Source of the DNA: Schlesneria sp. DSM 10557 | Lineage (GTDB): Bacteria; Planctomycetota; Planctomycetia; Planctomycetales; Planctomycetaceae | DNA length: 64,000 bases | NCBI RefSeq assembly: GCF_041860085.1 | Contig: NZ_CP124747.1 | Span: forward strand, 6,037,001 to 6,101,000 | Direction of reading: 5' to 3' | Shown here: piece after piece, positions 1-12,303 of the stretch | Position numbering within the stretch: position 1 is the first letter of the stretch | How the letters are laid out: every line of letters begins with the position of its first letter | Translations under genes and position numbers: made by a program | The notes under the pieces: model-generated | Databases searched by the model: none | What the model was told of the DNA's origin: nothing | The model's input: the letters and a program-made list of their open reading frames with translations, nothing else

Positions 1-1830
1 GTAGAACTCATGGTTGGCGAGCGTGGCACTGTCCCCAAAAACGATCAGTTTGCGGCGGGCGCGGGTCAACGCCACATTCATCCGGCGGGTATCGTTCAGG
101 AAGCCGATTTCTCCCTTCAAATTCGAGCGGACCAGTGAGATCACGACGGCTTCTTTTTCCCGTCCCTGGAAACCATCGACGGTATCAACTTCGACGGCTT
201 CGCTGCTGAGCAGTTCGCGGATGAGTCGCGCCTGAGCGGCATAGGGCGTGATCACAGCGATATCGTCCGGATTCAGACCCGATGCGATCAGTTCCTGGAC
301 TTGACCGATCACGAAATTGGCTTCGCCCTGATTTTGGATACTGCTTCCTTCCGGATCAGCTTGTTCATCGCAGTCGGATCCTGCGGTGTCGTAGAACTGG
401 ATCGAAGTTTGGGTCAGCGGAAGTTCGGCGACCTTAGGCAGATCGCAGAGTCGATGCTCCCTGACTGAGGCGGCGGCGGTCAGTTCGCCATCATAGAACT
501 CGTTGGAAGAGAACTGCATGATTGCCGCGTTCATCCGGTATTGAGTTGTCAGTCTGCGCGAGATCGACGTTCCCCAACGCTTCACCAACCGCTCCATCAG
601 GCTGACGCCGAACCCTTGTCGCCTGGCTTCAGGACAGATAATCGTTGGCGGCAACTGGTAGTGGTCCCCGGTCAGGACGAGACGCCGGCTGCGGAGGAGT
701 GGGAGCCAGCAGGGGGGCTCGGTTGCCTGAGCCGCTTCGTCGATCACCACCAGATCGAATTGCCGGTCTTCCAGTAAATCCTCGTTAAGCCCGGTGAGGG
801 TACTGCAAACGATCTGCGCTGAATCGAGCAGGTAGGTGACGAGGCGGGACTCGAGTTGTCTGGCATCGTGAAGGAGCCGTTTGGCCTCATCCCGGGCCTC
901 ACGGCGCGCGCCGGGCTCGGGAGCCGACCGGGTGAACTTGCCTGCCTGACGTCGCAGGATCCACGCTTGCTTTGTCCATTCCCGGGCGAGTCGCAAATCC
1001 GGGTGGGATTCCACAAGCAGGTCCAATGTATGGTCGCGGAGCTGTGGCAAGACCCGTGCCGGGTGTCCGATCCGGATCACTCGTTCCCCGGCCGCAAGCA
1101 GTCGCTCAAAGAGATTGTCTACTGCCAGATTACTGGCGGCACAGGCCAGCACCCGTTCACCCCGCCGGACGGACTGCCGGATCAGTTCGACGACTGTGGT
1201 GGTCTTACCTGTTCCGGGTGGACCATGGATGATGGCCACATGCTCGGCGGACAGTGCGTGACTAACGGCAGCGTGCTGCGATGCGTCCAAGGGGGACAGG
1301 GGGATCCACTCGCGGCCGGGGTTGAACTCCGGTGCGTCTTCGCCCAGCAAGCGGCTTTTGAGCGCCGCCAGGCGACCTCGGTCGATTTCAGCAACTCGCT
1401 TAAGAGCGTTTCGTTGACGCTGTCGAGCGATTTCGTCTGACGAAAGATCGATCCGAAACGTCGGACGATCGGCCGTCGTCTCGGGGGAATCGCTGAGCAC
1501 CACCGTGATCGTTTCGCGGTTGCGATCAGTGACGACTCCTCTCCAGCCCTCCTGTTCACGTCCCTGTTCCTCCGATAGCAGGATCGGTGTTCCCGAGTGA
1601 AGTCGAGACCAGGGGAGCTGCTGCCTGCGGTCACGCTTGCCGAGTGTGAGGATGACGCGCCCTCCAAACCCGGCCGTCTCGTCGCGAATGGCGAGATCGA
1701 CGATTGTCGTACCGGTCCGCTCGGCCTGATCCCCTGATGCCTTGCGTGAAAGCCGCAGCGTCTCGGCCTTCACGGCGTCGGCTTCGAGATCAAGGTTGCG
1801 AATCAATTGTTGAAAGAAGTCGGCCGACAC
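1..1830 (-). CDS. SF1 DNA/RNA helicase (Upf1/Dna2/IGHMBP2-like), C-terminus beyond window
   Basis: ATP-dependent superfamily 1 helicase, presumably cytoplasmic and acting on DNA or RNA. Translating the minus strand from the GTG at 1830 gives 610 uninterrupted codons that run off the window start. Visible motifs are Walker A GPPGTGKTT at about residue 203, motif II VVIDEAAQATEP, motif III LTGDHYQLPPT, the QYRMNAAI motif, and near the edge VDGFQGREKEAVVISLVRSN (motif V) and ALTRARRKLIVFGD (motif VI). This order matches the Upf1/Dna2-type AAA_11/AAA_12 helicases. The N-terminal ~180 residues resemble the OB-like region that precedes the motor in IGHMBP2-type proteins. The GTG start is chosen because it gives a natural N-terminus; I see no strong ribosome binding site. 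It is divergent from the DUF1501 gene. Family is confident, substrate is unknown. Confidence 0.88.
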   Translation of the reverse strand, partial: MSADFFQQLIRNLDLEADAVKAETLRLSRKASGDQAERTGTTIVDLAIRDETAGFGGRVILTLGKRDRRQQLPWSRLHSGTPILLSEEQGREQEGWRGVVTDRNRETITVVLSDSPETTADRPTFRIDLSSDEIARQRQRNALKRVAEIDRGRLAALKSRLLGEDAPEFNPGREWIPLSPLDASQHAAVSHALSAEHVAIIHGPPGTGKTTTVVELIRQSVRRGERVLACAASNLAVDNLFERLLAAGERVIRIGHPARVLPQLRDHTLDLLVESHPDLRLAREWTKQAWILRRQAGKFTRSAPEPGARREARDEAKRLLHDARQLESRLVTYLLDSAQIVCSTLTGLNEDLLEDRQFDLVVIDEAAQATEPPCWLPLLRSRRLVLTGDHYQLPPTIICPEARRQGFGVSLMERLVKRWGTSISRRLTTQYRMNAAIMQFSSNEFYDGELTAAASVREHRLCDLPKVAELPLTQTSIQFYDTAGSDCDEQADPEGSSIQNQGEANFVIGQVQELIASGLNPDDIAVITPYAAQARLIRELLSSEAVEVDTVDGFQGREKEAVVISLVRSNLKGEIGFLNDTRRMNVALTRARRKLIVFGDSATLANHEFY

Positions 1831-2093
1831 AAAGTTCCCTTTTGAAGTTTTTCTCTACGGGAATGCTACATCCGATGCGATGCTCACTTCCAGCGGAGGT
1901 CCCTGACGGAGGTCACCTGGACGCTCGTTCGGAGGGTCGACCCGTCCGGGACTCACGTTTCTTCGCAAATTCCTGCGGTTACCCACAACTTCCAGATACC
2001 TCCAAATTGACAGCCGAAGGAGCTACGACTTGCGGTGGTAAATGTCGAGAGCATAAAATGATGTTGATTCGTCCACCTTACGAGGATGCCGGT

Positions 2094-3608
2094 ATGCTGC
2101 GACTACTCAGTTCCCCTAGACAGCTTTGTAATGGGTTAACCCGGCGGGAACTTCTGGAGGCGGGTGGAACGAGCCTGTTCGGTTTGTCGCTTCCTCACCT
2201 GCTGCAAGCCGACGCAGCCCGCGCGGCCGAAGCCACGAGCACCTCTGCGACGAAAATGCCTGATGGGTTCGGACAGGCCAAACGCTGCATCATCCTGTTT
2301 CTGTACGGCTCACCCAGCCAGATGGAAACCGTGGACATGAAGCCGGAAGCGCCGGTCGAGATCCGGGGAACGATGAAGCCGATTCCGTCGGTCGTGCCGG
2401 GCCTTGATGTCTGTGAGCACATGCCGAACATGGCCCGGATGATGGATCGTGTCGGGGTATTGAGATCGATTCACCATGAATATCCGATTCACGGCGTGGC
2501 CCATGCGATGACAGGGACGCCTGTGATCGACGTGAACATGGAACTTAGTCCGAACGATCCGAAACATCATCCCTATTTCGGCAGTGCGGTGGAGTACATC
2601 GACCGGCAGCGCCGTGGTGGGATGTCGCCGTTTCCTCAGAATGTGGCCCTGCCGTTCCCGTTCAGTTCGCAGCGGACAGGAGAGGTCCATCGCGCCGGGC
2701 CGTATGCCGCGTATCTGGGATCCGCCTACAATCCGGTCTGGACCGAGTTTGAAGGACGGGCAGACCGTTCTGTCTACAAGACCCTGGGTGCCCGGCGGGA
2801 AGAAATCTTTGATCCCTACGTTGGTTGTACATCCGATGCTTATTTCCGGATGGCGTCGACTTCACTTCCTGCCGAACTGACACTGGATCGACTCGATCGT
2901 CGTCGGTCGCTGCTTCAGCAGATCGACGTGGCCCGCCGAGATCTCGATCAGTCCCTGGGTGGTCGATCGCTGTCAACATTCCAGCAGATGGCGCACTCAC
3001 TCATTCAGTCCCCCGCAGTTGTGTCGGCACTCGATGTCCGACAGGAATCGCAGGAGACTCGCGAACTCTACGGCATGACGCTCTTCGGACAATCATGCCT
3101 TGCCGCTCGCCGGATGCTCGACGCCGGGACCCGGCTGGTCAGTGTGTTCTGGGACGAATACGGTCTGGCCGGGGATGCGTGGGATACGCACTGGAACCAC
3201 TTCCCCCGCATGGTCGACCAGCTGCTGCCGGGCCTCGACAAGGCATTCTCTGGCCTGGTCCTGGATCTGGACCGACGTGGGCAATTGGACGACACGCTGG
3301 TCGTCTGTATCAGCGAGCATGGTCGCACGCCCAAGATTGCGGGGGTCGAAGGAGGCGGGCGTGATCACTGGTCGCAAGCCTACTCTGCACTGTTTGCCGG
3401 GGGCGGAATCGCGCGCGGACGCGTCGTGGGGGCCACTGATAAGCACGCAGGCGAAGTTGTTTCAAACCCGGTCGGACCGAAAGACGTGCTGGCGACCATG
3501 TATCATCTGCTGGGAATTGAACCGCACATTTTTCTGCCGGACCGGACTGGCCGTCCGATTCCCCTGGTTCCCGAAACCAGTCGAGTCATCACCGAATTGC
3601 TTGCCTGA
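2094..3608 (+). CDS. DUF1501 domain-containing protein
   Basis: Member of DUF1501, a family related to the alkaline phosphatase/sulfatase fold and hugely expanded in planctomycetes. Biochemical function is not established. The protein is 504 residues from the ATG at 2094, which has a CGAGGA ribosome binding site 8 bases upstream. ATGs at 2058 and 2061 and a longer in-frame extension to 1704 are less likely. The N-terminus TRRELLEAGGTSLFGLSLP looks like a Tat signal. Later signatures are FLYGSPSQMETVDMKP, the SISEHGRTPKIAG-type segment (read here as CISEHGRTPKIAG), and GRDHWSQAYSALFAGGG, all typical of DUF1501 C-terminal halves. DUF1501 genes usually pair with a DUF1549/1553 gene; no such partner is adjacent here, unlike the second DUF1501 gene at 7502. 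A WD40 gene follows 261 bases downstream. Confidence 0.9.
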   Translation: MLRLLSSPRQLCNGLTRRELLEAGGTSLFGLSLPHLLQADAARAAEATSTSATKMPDGFGQAKRCIILFLYGSPSQMETVDMKPEAPVEIRGTMKPIPSVVPGLDVCEHMPNMARMMDRVGVLRSIHHEYPIHGVAHAMTGTPVIDVNMELSPNDPKHHPYFGSAVEYIDRQRRGGMSPFPQNVALPFPFSSQRTGEVHRAGPYAAYLGSAYNPVWTEFEGRADRSVYKTLGARREEIFDPYVGCTSDAYFRMASTSLPAELTLDRLDRRRSLLQQIDVARRDLDQSLGGRSLSTFQQMAHSLIQSPAVVSALDVRQESQETRELYGMTLFGQSCLAARRMLDAGTRLVSVFWDEYGLAGDAWDTHWNHFPRMVDQLLPGLDKAFSGLVLDLDRRGQLDDTLVVCISEHGRTPKIAGVEGGGRDHWSQAYSALFAGGGIARGRVVGATDKHAGEVVSNPVGPKDVLATMYHLLGIEPHIFLPDRTGRPIPLVPETSRVITELLA

Positions 3609-3869
3609 TCTGGCACGATCGAATTCGAAACGGGTTGCCTTTGAGACTTCGTTATAGACTTCGGTCCCGCTAACATTGAAGGGTGGTCCCGCCACTCAGC
3701 GGAGACTGATTGCGATTTGACCTGCTGACCGCTTCCCTGAATAACTGATCTTTCCGACTGTCCTACCCGCCTGAATTGTCCTCGCCTCAGCTTGCTTGAT
3801 TACCTGCTTACTTTGACGAGTCAACTTGAGCTGTGATGATCGTCCCCCCATTCAGTAGAAAAGCTCATT

Positions 3870-4862
3870 ATGTCCGCTGACCCCATGCAGACCCATATTG
3901 CCAAGACGCTGGCGCACACCAGTCCCCTCATCTCGTGTCGTATCGATCCGACAGGAAGATTTGTCTTTGCGGGAGCCGAAGATTCCAAGGTCGTCCGCTG
4001 GGAACTGGCGACAGGAAACAAGGTCGAATTCATCGGGCACGAAAGTTGGGTGCGCAGTTTGGCGTTCTCGGCGAACGGAGAGACCCTGATCACGGGCGGG
4101 CACGATGGAAAGCTGATCTGGTGGTCGGCCGCCGCGGACGCTCCTGTTCCACTGAGGACCGTGCAGGGACACGATGGCTGGATTCGTGACTTTGCCGTCA
4201 GTCCCGATGGTCAGTTTCTGGCGTCCTGCGGCAACGACCTGAAAGTCAAATTATGGTCACTCGCAGACGGGGGACTGGTACGTGAGTTACTCGGGCATGA
4301 ACGACACGTCTACGGCGTGGCATTTCATCCGGACGGTAAGCAACTTGTTTCGGGGGATTTAACCGCGAAGTTCGTGCATTGGGAAGTGGAGACGGGAAAA
4401 CAGGTACGCACTTTCGAAATTGCGAGTCTCTCGAAATACGACCCGGGCTTCATGGCGTATTACGGCGGTCCTTTCTGCCTTGAATTCCATGCAGACGGAA
4501 AGCGGCTGTTCGCCGGGGGAATCACCAACGTCTCAAATGCGTTTGCAGGAGTCGGGAATCCCATCATCGTGCAGATTGACTGGGAACAGGGAAAGGATGC
4601 AGTAACCCATCTCAGTAAAGGTGGTGTGCAGGGAACGGCATGGGGACTGACCTGTAAGCCGGAAGGGTTCCTGATCGGAGCGACGGGTGGGCAGGGGGGC
4701 GGTCACCTGTTCTTCTGGAAATACGACCAGAAGGATGAGTTTCATACGCTCAACCTTGGCAATGTCGCTCGTGACCTCAGCCTGCATCCCGATGGACTTC
4801 AGATCGCAACGGCCCACTACGACAAGAATCTTCGCATCAGTCTGATGGCTCCGAAGACCTGA
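3870..4862 (+). CDS. WD40 repeat protein
   Basis: A 330-residue protein made almost entirely of WD40 repeats, predicted to fold as a single seven-bladed propeller and act as a protein interaction scaffold. There is no signal peptide, so it is probably cytoplasmic. Repeats are visible as GH-x-WVRSLAFSANGETLITGG, GHDGWIRDFAVSPDGQFLASC and GHERHVYGVAFHPDGKQLVSG, each followed by a W-containing strand. The C-terminal blades are more divergent. The start is the ATG at 3870 (MSADPMQ). It follows the DUF1501 gene in the same direction, 261 bases away, so co-transcription is possible but not shown. Partner unknown. Confidence 0.85.
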   Translation: MSADPMQTHIAKTLAHTSPLISCRIDPTGRFVFAGAEDSKVVRWELATGNKVEFIGHESWVRSLAFSANGETLITGGHDGKLIWWSAAADAPVPLRTVQGHDGWIRDFAVSPDGQFLASCGNDLKVKLWSLADGGLVRELLGHERHVYGVAFHPDGKQLVSGDLTAKFVHWEVETGKQVRTFEIASLSKYDPGFMAYYGGPFCLEFHADGKRLFAGGITNVSNAFAGVGNPIIVQIDWEQGKDAVTHLSKGGVQGTAWGLTCKPEGFLIGATGGQGGGHLFFWKYDQKDEFHTLNLGNVARDLSLHPDGLQIATAHYDKNLRISLMAPKT

Positions 4863-4936
4863 TCGGTCGTGGAGGCTTTGGAATTTGAGCGGGCGTCGGT
4901 GCGAGAGACTGCAGCCTGTGTCCGTCATGCGCACCC

Positions 4937-6031
4937 TCAGTTGGAAGCGTTTCGCTGAAGCGCGCTCTTAATAGCTGCCAGCGCCTGGGGGGTGCCGTTG
5001 ATCGTCCCTTTCAGCGGAAGGAGACTTGTTCTGTAGTCGTCGACTCGACCCAGAAACTCAAGGAAGCGGCGCGCTGTGAACGATTCGACGGTCATCCAGT
5101 CTCCTGCCCCCATCTGTCGCAGAAAGTGAGCATTGATCTGCTGCTCGTGATGCATTTCTTCCGGGATCGCAAAGACAGGCTTTCCGTAAAACAGGGCCTC
5201 ACCCAGCAACTGATTTCCCGCAGCGCTGACGAGCGCCGTGCAGGAAGCAAGATCGGCGACGAAACGATGTTCGTCGATTGCGTGAAAAGTGACTTGCCCC
5301 ATGGCGGGGCGTTCCCCCAGGCCATAGACGCGTACAGGCCACCCCGATTGGGCCAGAATCTCGATCACGGCTGGGGGAGTATTGGTGCGGAGATAGGACA
5401 GCAGGAATCGATTCGTTGTAGGGATCGTTGCCACGACATCCGGCCTTAACATGGGGCCGATTTGCACGACGTGTTCAAAGCCCTTCTTCAAGGGAGGTGT
5501 GTAGAACGATGAGGCGACCGGAGTGTAGGGCCCCCAACCGTAGTACCAGCGAACCGCCCAGCTCATCCACCACGCGTAGCGTCGCAGCAGGAGTGGTAAA
5601 CTGCTGAGATCGTAGGCAAGCAGCACATGCTGGTGATCGATACTCATCCAGGGGAGCCCCGTCAGTCGACTTGCCCGGGGAAGCGCGGGTTCAAAGTCGG
5701 AGATGGCCAGGTCTGGCTTTTCGAGTTCGATCTGCTTTCGAAGCGTATCGACAAGTTGCGGCAGGACCCGCCAGCCAAATTTCATCGCTGCCGCAGTGGA
5801 CTTAAACAGATCCAGTTTGCCACCCGTATAACGAAAGTTCAGGCCTGGGATCTTCTGCAACCGGACATTCTCAGATTGTCGTTCCCCGTACGATTTCGAC
5901 AGAAATTCATACGCATCCCCCGAAGCGAACAAGACGATTTCATGTTCACTTTTCAGATGCTCCACCAGCGTCATCACCCGCACGGCATGCCCACGCCCTT
6001 CGCCGGCCATACTGTAGAAAATTCTGGACAT
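4937..6031 (-). CDS. Glycosyltransferase, GT-B fold, MJ1255-like
   Basis: A 364-residue putative glycosyltransferase. The N-terminus MSRIFYSMAGEGRGHAVRV contains the Gly-rich GEGRGHA loop of the GT-B UDP-sugar transferase group (MJ1255/VC2487-like, related to MurG and GT28). The C-terminal domain has the donor-site pattern ALVSAAGNQLLGEALFYGKPVFAIPEEMHHEQQINA, where E and Q residues are expected to contact the nucleotide sugar. There is no signal peptide, so cytoplasmic or membrane-peripheral action is likely. Acceptor and sugar cannot be told from sequence. The ATG at 6031 is a natural start just before the conserved loop. Downstream neighbours on the same strand are none; it stands alone between the WD40 gene (convergent) and the esterase gene upstream. 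Confidence 0.85.
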   Translation of the reverse strand: MSRIFYSMAGEGRGHAVRVMTLVEHLKSEHEIVLFASGDAYEFLSKSYGERQSENVRLQKIPGLNFRYTGGKLDLFKSTAAAMKFGWRVLPQLVDTLRKQIELEKPDLAISDFEPALPRASRLTGLPWMSIDHQHVLLAYDLSSLPLLLRRYAWWMSWAVRWYYGWGPYTPVASSFYTPPLKKGFEHVVQIGPMLRPDVVATIPTTNRFLLSYLRTNTPPAVIEILAQSGWPVRVYGLGERPAMGQVTFHAIDEHRFVADLASCTALVSAAGNQLLGEALFYGKPVFAIPEEMHHEQQINAHFLRQMGAGDWMTVESFTARRFLEFLGRVDDYRTSLLPLKGTINGTPQALAAIKSALQRNASN

Positions 6032-6248
6032 CCGATCTCCGGGACGCAGCGATGAACGAAACCTCAGCGGTCGTCAATCATAGGCTGTTCGCAAGCCAAT
6101 ACACTCTGGCTGGGGTGAAACGTACGGGAGATTGGCTGACTTTGCTATCGACAACGTCACAACAGCTCCGTTCAGACGCGCAGCGCAAACGATAGTGTGA
6201 CCGTGTCCAACGGGATTCTCTGCAAGTCGGCATTGATCGCGCCTGGAT

Positions 6249-7265
6249 TCACCGGGGCACGTTTTGTTTGAGAGGGTGCTTTTCAAAGAATTCCCAGATC
6301 AATTCGTTCGCAGAAATGTTGCGCGCACAGCGGCCCAGGAACGCAATGGGTACCTGACGACCGGGCCAGGTATGCCCACCGCCGTCGATGACAACCAGGA
6401 CCACGTCCGCTGCTGTCGCCTTCTGCGGGTAAGTACGACGGGTGACCGTTCGCTTGTCTCCTTCTCTGGAAAGCATGTCGACCTGACATTCTTCTTCGCA
6501 TCCATTGCGTTTAGCCCAATATGCGACCGTGTCTTCAGCACCAAGCAGTTGGAATACAGGTGGCGTTAGATTGATGGGGGAACCATAGGGGACGATCCCG
6601 TCACTCGTACCGTGAAAGTGCAGTACAGGGACAGCTCGAGGTGGTTCAGGGAGATCCATCGCCATCGTTCCCGAGACGGCCGCAATGGCGGCGATTCGGT
6701 CGGACATTTCTGAAGCCAGCCGATAGGACATCATTCCACCGTTACTCATCCCACAGGCATAGATCCGATTTCGATCGACGTTCGCGATTGATTCGAGTTC
6801 GTCCAGCAGATGTCCAATAAACGCGACATCGTCCGTTTTCTTTCCCTTCAGTCGGCTAATCAGGCCGCCAGCGTTCCACGTCCTCAGGGGACCGGGACCC
6901 GTACCGCTGGGATAGACGGCGATGAATCCTTTTGCGTCGGCGGTTTTATTCAGATTTGTGAACCAGACCATCATGGAACCATTCATGGCGGCACCATGCA
7001 GGGCCAGGACGACCGGCGTTGGTTTTTTAGGGTCATAGCCCGGAGGAACGTGCAGGATGTAGGATCGCTTCTCGGCACCGGAATTGAGATAACGTGAGTG
7101 GTCGCCGGGGGTCAGCGGTGTCGCGATGACGCTCTGGACCGTGGAAGCGGTCGGTGCTTCTTCTGTGCGGCCCAGCTCTGAGGTACTTCCCAGCACAACG
7201 ATGAACAGCAGAAACCTGCAGAGGCGACAGGTGTTTGATTCAAGGATTCCGAATGGACGATGCAA
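6249..7265 (-). CDS. Secreted PHB-depolymerase-like esterase (LpqC family)
   Basis: Exported alpha/beta hydrolase of the polyhydroxybutyrate depolymerase/feruloyl esterase group (LpqC-like), expected to hydrolyse ester bonds outside the cytoplasm. I place the start at the TTG at 7265 because a GGAGG sits 8 bases upstream and the next residues form a signal peptide (hydrophobic CRFLLFIVVLG). This gives 338 residues; an upstream in-frame extension to 7394 is possible but adds nothing family-like. The oxyanion region LALHGAAMNGS is followed by the nucleophile elbow GMSNGG (Ser174), the acid site HGTSDGIVPY (Asp222) and the His in GGGHTWPG. Substrate could be a polyester, acetyl or feruloyl ester; not decidable here. 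Confidence 0.85.
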   Translation of the reverse strand: MHRPFGILESNTCRLCRFLLFIVVLGSTSELGRTEEAPTASTVQSVIATPLTPGDHSRYLNSGAEKRSYILHVPPGYDPKKPTPVVLALHGAAMNGSMMVWFTNLNKTADAKGFIAVYPSGTGPGPLRTWNAGGLISRLKGKKTDDVAFIGHLLDELESIANVDRNRIYACGMSNGGMMSYRLASEMSDRIAAIAAVSGTMAMDLPEPPRAVPVLHFHGTSDGIVPYGSPINLTPPVFQLLGAEDTVAYWAKRNGCEEECQVDMLSREGDKRTVTRRTYPQKATAADVVLVVIDGGGHTWPGRQVPIAFLGRCARNISANELIWEFFEKHPLKQNVPR

Positions 7266-7501
7266 TTGAACTTCCTCCACTGACGACCAGTGAAAACGCC
7301 TGACGCAGGGCCTGGAGCTAATGAGTGATGCCTCGAACTTCTCGGGATTCAGTAAGCGACCTAATCTAATCACCGACAACCGCGACGCATTCACGGGTTG
7401 GAATCCGCAGCGAAACGGCGACGGGTCAGACCCACTTCGTCGTCGACGACCGATGCTCGATACAGGACAATGTCGAGCGTCGGTGGACGAGCTGAAACGA
7501 T

Positions 7502-8971
<1,470 letters not shown>

Positions 8972-9162
8972 TTCTCTATTTCCCTCTGCAAGAACTTCGA
9001 CTGTGGTCGGCGAGCTCGGATTACTCGTGGTTCCATCGCAAGGTGCAAGACAGTTCAAAAAATCGGAACGTCTCTTTTCCTTGTCACGCCGCGGCCCATC
9101 TCTGGAAATGCGATCACAATTTCGCCCGCGAACACCGGGAAGCGGGACTCCCACGGGAATTT

Positions 9163-12100
9163 TCAGTTTCGGTTTAAGGCCTCGTCAGTGTTCAGAACAA
9201 GGTTGGCGAGCATTGTCCAGGCTGCTGTTTCAACGTCAGATGCAACTCCTCGTGGCTTCGATTCGCCGACGTGAATTGCCTGATGGGCCGATTCCGGATT
9301 ACTGGCGAAGAGTTCCGTCTGTCGATTGAGCGAGGCGACAAGGAGCGTCAGCTCTTCTGGTGCTGGCTGGCGCGAAAGGACGGTCTTGTAGAGGTATCTC
9401 AGCCGACTTTCAGTCGATTCACCCCCTTCGACGAACACCCGCTCGGCGAGTGCCCGGGCGGCTTCAAAGTGCTGAACGTCGTTCATGAGCTGCAAAGCCT
9501 GAAGCGGCGTGTTGCTTCTCTCACGGACCGTGCAGACCTGTTCGCGGTTGGGGGCGTCAAAGTTCGACATGAATGGCGGCGGGGCTGTCCGTTTCAAAAA
9601 CACGTACAAACTGCGTCGATAGAGCGAAGATCCGTGATCCTGCATGTAGAACCGGGTATTGCTGTCGGAGTATCCGACAGGCTCCCAGATGTTTGCGGGC
9701 TGGTATGGTTTCACTCCCCGGCCCCCCATCGTTAGATCAATCAGGCCGCTGGTAAACAAGGCGTTGTCTCGCACCTGTTCTGCGTCCAGGCGAATCCGTG
9801 GGCCACGGGCATAGAGGCGGTTTTCGGGATCGGCAACTCGTGCTTCCGGCAGCAGCCGACTGTGTCGCCGGAACGCGTCAGAGGTGAGCAGCAGCTTCAT
9901 CAACTGTTTCGTATTCCAGCCGGATTCACGGAATTCGGCGGACAGCCAGTCGAGCAGTTCCGGGTGGCTGGGGACTTCTCCCTGCATTCCGAAGTCAAAA
10001 CTCGTTTTGACAATCCCTGTGCCGAACACTTGTTGCCAGAATCGGTTGACCGTCACTCGTGCTGGCAACGGGTTTTCAGGAGTCACCAACCAGCGAGCCA
10101 GATCGAGTCGATTCAGTCGTGTTTCCGGGCTGCTTTTCTTAATTGCTGGAAGCACCGCAGGAACAGCAGGCTCAACCGGGTCTCCCTTCGTGTCGTATTG
10201 TCCGCGCAACATGACAAACGACTCCCGAGGAGCGGGCGTGTCCCGGAAGATGAACGTCCCCGGGGGGGAATCGTCTGCGACGGTCCGTGCGATACGCGCC
10301 GTTAACCAGGTCGTTCGCGCGGCAGCCACTTCTTCGTTGACCGGTCGAGCCACGACTGCCAGATAGAATCGGCGCAGCTTTGAGGCTTCGTCCTCTGTCA
10401 GCACTTTGTCAGGTCCTGCCTGGATCAGTGGATGCAGTTCGCCGGGCAGTTCGGGAGGCACCGTTGTGCCGATGGCTTTTCGCCATGCTGTCATCGATTC
10501 CAGTGGATCTGTCGCAGGATCAGCTTGACCTTTCAGGAGAACTGCGTCCCAGTAGGCAATTCCACCGGTTTGCGACAGCTTGAGTCCATGGATCCGCTGT
10601 CCGGGGTTGAGGCCCAATTCTGCGGCGTTGATCGTCAGGCGATTCCACTGACCGGGACGGATCTCGGATTCCGTCGCCCCGTCGCGAACCAGCCCCCCGT
10701 CTGTTTTCTTCCAGTTAAGGGTCTTCGCGCCAGCGATGCCGAAACCGATCGACGCGGGAAGATCGACTTCGTCGACATAGACGGAAACCTCAAACTGCCC
10801 CTCCTGGGGGACAGCGAATGGATGCAGCTTGTATTCAAAGTCATCCGTGTATGTTGAAGCGAAGGCTTGTCGGATGATACGGCGACCCAGTGGGGCCGTG
10901 ATTTCGGGGTCGGTCATCCAGTCGATCGGATTGCGAGACGAACTGCGCGAGTAGGCCCCGAAAGGAGTGACATCGTCGAGCAGGACATCACGCACGGTTT
11001 TTCGGGCGATTTCCGTTTTGGCGTCCGCGGGATCAACGTAGTTCGTATGGGACAGAACAATATCGATCCACGCCCGGGCTTCTTCCTGAACCTTCGCTGC
11101 TGCTGCGGCGGTCGCTAGTTCTTTTTCACGTGGCAGTTTCATGAAGGGCGCGGTCACATTGGTGTTACCATCCATTGCAGGATCGGCCGCGCTGTTGAAG
11201 AACGCGTAGAGAGAATAGAACTCTTTGGCGGTCAGTGGATCGTACTTGTGATCGTGACAGACTGCACAACCCGCCGTCAGCCCCAGCCAGGCTTGTGAAA
11301 CGGCTGTCGTTCGTTCGACCGCGTACCGGTAAAGAAACTCTTCCGGGATCGCGCCCCCTTCACTTGTCGTCACATTGCAGCGGTTGAATCCGGTTGCGAT
11401 CAGCTGGTCACGCGAGGGATTGGGCAGCAGGTCTCCCGCCACTTGCCAGATGGTGAACTGATCATAGGGAAGGTTCTCATTGAATGCGCGCACGACCCAG
11501 TCTCGGTAGGCCCACATCTGCCGTTCATTGTCCAGATGCAGCCCATGGGTATCGGCGTAGCGCGCGACGTCGAGCCAGTGCTTGGCCATCTCTTCGCCGT
11601 AGCGGCTTGATGCCAGATACCGATCCACCATTTTTTCATAGGCGTCTGTGGAAGTATCGGCGAGATACTCATCGACTTCCTGAAGTGTTGGAGGGAGGCC
11701 AGTGAGTGTGATGGCGACGCGTCGAATCAGGGTTTCGCGATCCGCTTGCGGCTGAGCGGTCAGACCTGCTTTCTGCAGTCGTTTATCCAGGAATCGATCA
11801 ACGGGATGTGGCGACTGGATCGCGGGAGGAAGTTCAGGCCGCTGAATCGCTTCGAAGGCCCAATGCTGCTGATATTTGGCACCTTGCTCGACCCAGCGTC
11901 GCAGAATTTCTTTCTGTGCATCGCTGAGTGTCTTGGTCGATTCCGGCGGTGGCATCATCTCGGACTCATCCTTCGACAGGATTCGTTGGACGAGAGAACT
12001 TTCATCAACTTTTCCGGGGACGACCACGGGGGATTTTCCGTGGAACATGCCGTCGGCTGTATCGAGTCTCAGATCGGCTTTCCGTGTCGAGCCATCCGGG

Positions 12101-12303
12101 CCGTGACAATGAAAACATTTGTCGGCCAGAATCGGTCGAACGTCGCGGTTGTACGAGACTTCGGGTTCGGCTGCGAAAAGAGGTGCGACAGGACGCACAC
12201 TGACTGCCAGGCCCGTGACGAAAAAACACGCCCCAAGGAGGGCGATTGGCTTTGGCCGAGTGAATTGTTGCCGAGCGTATGAGAACAACTGCGTACCTCG
12301 CAT
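9163..12303 (-). CDS. PSCyt1/DUF1549/DUF1553 domain protein, probable c-type haem
   Basis: A 1046-residue exported protein with a planctomycete cytochrome-like module followed by DUF1549 and DUF1553. After a signal peptide (residues ~1-45, ending near LFAAEPEV) comes [25 protein letters not shown] at residues 63-67 is a haem c attachment motif. DUF1549 covers roughly residues 145-350 ([26 protein letters not shown]) and contains a second C-x-x-CH-like [14 protein letters not shown]. The middle carries a beta-rich insertion. DUF1553 occupies roughly 730-990 ([47 protein letters not shown]-like segment). It is upstream of the DUF1501 gene and probably transcribed with it. A role in extracytoplasmic polymer breakdown has been proposed for the family but is unproven. 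Confidence 0.92.
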   Translation of the reverse strand: MRGTQLFSYARQQFTRPKPIALLGACFFVTGLAVSVRPVAPLFAAEPEVSYNRDVRPILADKCFHCHGPDGSTRKADLRLDTADGMFHGKSPVVVPGKVDESSLVQRILSKDESEMMPPPESTKTLSDAQKEILRRWVEQGAKYQQHWAFEAIQRPELPPAIQSPHPVDRFLDKRLQKAGLTAQPQADRETLIRRVAITLTGLPPTLQEVDEYLADTSTDAYEKMVDRYLASSRYGEEMAKHWLDVARYADTHGLHLDNERQMWAYRDWVVRAFNENLPYDQFTIWQVAGDLLPNPSRDQLIATGFNRCNVTTSEGGAIPEEFLYRYAVERTTAVSQAWLGLTAGCAVCHDHKYDPLTAKEFYSLYAFFNSAADPAMDGNTNVTAPFMKLPREKELATAAAAAKVQEEARAWIDIVLSHTNYVDPADAKTEIARKTVRDVLLDDVTPFGAYSRSSSRNPIDWMTDPEITAPLGRRIIRQAFASTYTDDFEYKLHPFAVPQEGQFEVSVYVDEVDLPASIGFGIAGAKTLNWKKTDGGLVRDGATESEIRPGQWNRLTINAAELGLNPGQRIHGLKLSQTGGIAYWDAVLLKGQADPATDPLESMTAWRKAIGTTVPPELPGELHPLIQAGPDKVLTEDEASKLRRFYLAVVARPVNEEVAAARTTWLTARIARTVADDSPPGTFIFRDTPAPRESFVMLRGQYDTKGDPVEPAVPAVLPAIKKSSPETRLNRLDLARWLVTPENPLPARVTVNRFWQQVFGTGIVKTSFDFGMQGEVPSHPELLDWLSAEFRESGWNTKQLMKLLLTSDAFRRHSRLLPEARVADPENRLYARGPRIRLDAEQVRDNALFTSGLIDLTMGGRGVKPYQPANIWEPVGYSDSNTRFYMQDHGSSLYRRSLYVFLKRTAPPPFMSNFDAPNREQVCTVRERSNTPLQALQLMNDVQHFEAARALAERVFVEGGESTESRLRYLYKTVLSRQPAPEELTLLVASLNRQTELFASNPESAHQAIHVGESKPRGVASDVETAAWTMLANLVLNTDEALNRN

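Noticed and set aside
1704-2093. N-terminal extension of the DUF1501 frame by 130 residues
   Set aside because: The added residues are low-complexity Arg/Ser/Pro without family features, overlap the start of the helicase gene on the other strand, and the Tat-like signal begins after 2094, which has a good ribosome binding site.
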